NCBI GenBank assembly: GCA_030017355.1
Contig: JASEIR010000098.1
Coordinates: 1 to 5,005, forward strand
Length of the DNA stretch: 5,005 nt
Direction: 5' to 3'
Origin: Actinomycetota bacterium
GTDB lineage: Bacteria; Actinomycetota; Aquicultoria; Aquicultorales; Aquicultoraceae
Shown here: one piece after another, positions 4,752 to 5,005 of the stretch
Position numbering within the stretch: position 1 is the first letter of the stretch
Layout of the letters: the number at the start of each line of letters is the position of its first letter
Notes under the pieces: model-generated
The model's database searches: none
Seen by the model: the letters and a program-made list of their open reading frames with translations, nothing else
What the model was told of the DNA's origin: nothing
Program-made: the position numbers and the translations under genes

Positions 4752-5005
4752 TTACGCTCCCTCATTCCTGCTGGCCCTCTGTTTGGCCTTTCCCCCAGCC
4801 AAATAAAGAGCTCCAGCGGTAACTGCAGCACCAGTTATAGCTCCACCAAATCCAGCGCCAATGGTATCGATCGCACCTCCTGCTTCTTTATCCTTCACCT
4901 CTTTTAAAGCTTGCGGTATTGGCTTATATAAAAGGCTTTGCGGGAAATCTGGTTCTACGCAACCTGTACAAGGTGTGCAGGCTGAAATACAAAAGCTTGT
5001 TCCGC
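4752..5005 (-). CDS. [NiFe]/[NiFeSe] hydrogenase small subunit, C-terminal part (gene continues beyond window)
   Basis: Only the last 83 residues are present; the start lies to the right of the window. The small subunit carries the Fe-S relay between the nickel site and the external electron carrier. The fragment begins with FCISACTPCTGCVEPDFP, matching the family's WPVxxGHxCIGCxEPxF region. PCTGC gives the two closing medial-cluster cysteines, and a Cys replaces the Pro seven residues earlier, as known for [NiFeSe] enzymes. After a linker (KPIPQALKEVKDKE) comes a Gly/Ala-rich hydrophobic stretch of about 27 residues, from AIDTIGAGF to LYLAGG, then a basic end (KAKQRAS). This looks like the C-terminal membrane anchor of exported group 1 small subunits, which would place the enzyme outside the membrane with its tail in it. 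The stop TAA is 3 nt before the large-subunit ATG, so the pair is co-translated. Confidence 0.85.
   Translation of the reverse strand, partial: GTSFCISACTPCTGCVEPDFPQSLLYKPIPQALKEVKDKEAGGAIDTIGAGFGGAITGAAVTAGALYLAGGKAKQRASRNEGA

Noticed and set aside
1..5005. CRISPR arrays, tRNA or rRNA genes, insertion sequences
   Set aside because: No regularly spaced repeats, cloverleaf-like sequences, rRNA motifs, transposase fragments or terminal inverted repeats were seen.

Overview
The window carries five genes, all read on the minus strand, in two functional blocks. They suggest a strictly anaerobic, H2-using bacterium: an uptake-type [NiFe]/[NiFeSe] hydrogenase, an archaeal-type (ferredoxin-fused) glutamate synthase and a small 'two-CW' cysteine protein, with bacterial signals (a TTGACA-17 nt-TATAAT promoter, strong AGGAGG ribosome sites, intrinsic terminators). 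The phylum cannot be fixed from the sequence. Clostridia, deep Actinomycetota, Chloroflexota or Nitrospirota-like anaerobes would all fit.

Right block, in transcription order from the right edge: the C-terminal end of a hydrogenase small subunit (4752-5005, continuing outside the window) with a glycine/alanine-rich tail anchor; after 3 nt, the large subunit (3270-4748); then a possible terminator, a 122-bp intergenic region with inverted repeats, and a 63-residue two-CW protein (2956-3147). The large subunit is the puzzle. It is well conserved up to Ser-Phe-Asp-Pro, then stops with UGA exactly where the first nickel-binding Cys (Sec in [NiFeSe] enzymes) belongs. The small subunit has a cysteine where standard [NiFe] enzymes have the medial-cluster proline, a [NiFeSe] hallmark. 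Yet reading through the UGA does not give the expected xxCxxH, so this is not simply a miscalled selenoprotein.

Left block: a consensus promoter (2855-2883) drives a two-gene operon. It encodes a class II glutamine amidotransferase (glutaminase part of glutamate synthase, 1612-2742, TTG start) and the FMN/Fe-S synthase part with an N-terminal 2[4Fe-4S] ferredoxin domain (95-1612). The genes overlap by one base (TAATG). Between promoter and first gene lies a strong intrinsic terminator (11-bp stem, U6), which suggests attenuation. The amidotransferase would release ammonia from glutamine and the synthase would use it with 2-oxoglutarate and reduced ferredoxin to make glutamate. The usual third (GXGXG) domain is not in the window.

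The left edge (1-94) has no gene that can be seen. It holds two short hairpins in an A/T-rich stretch, one of which may end a plus-strand gene arriving from outside.
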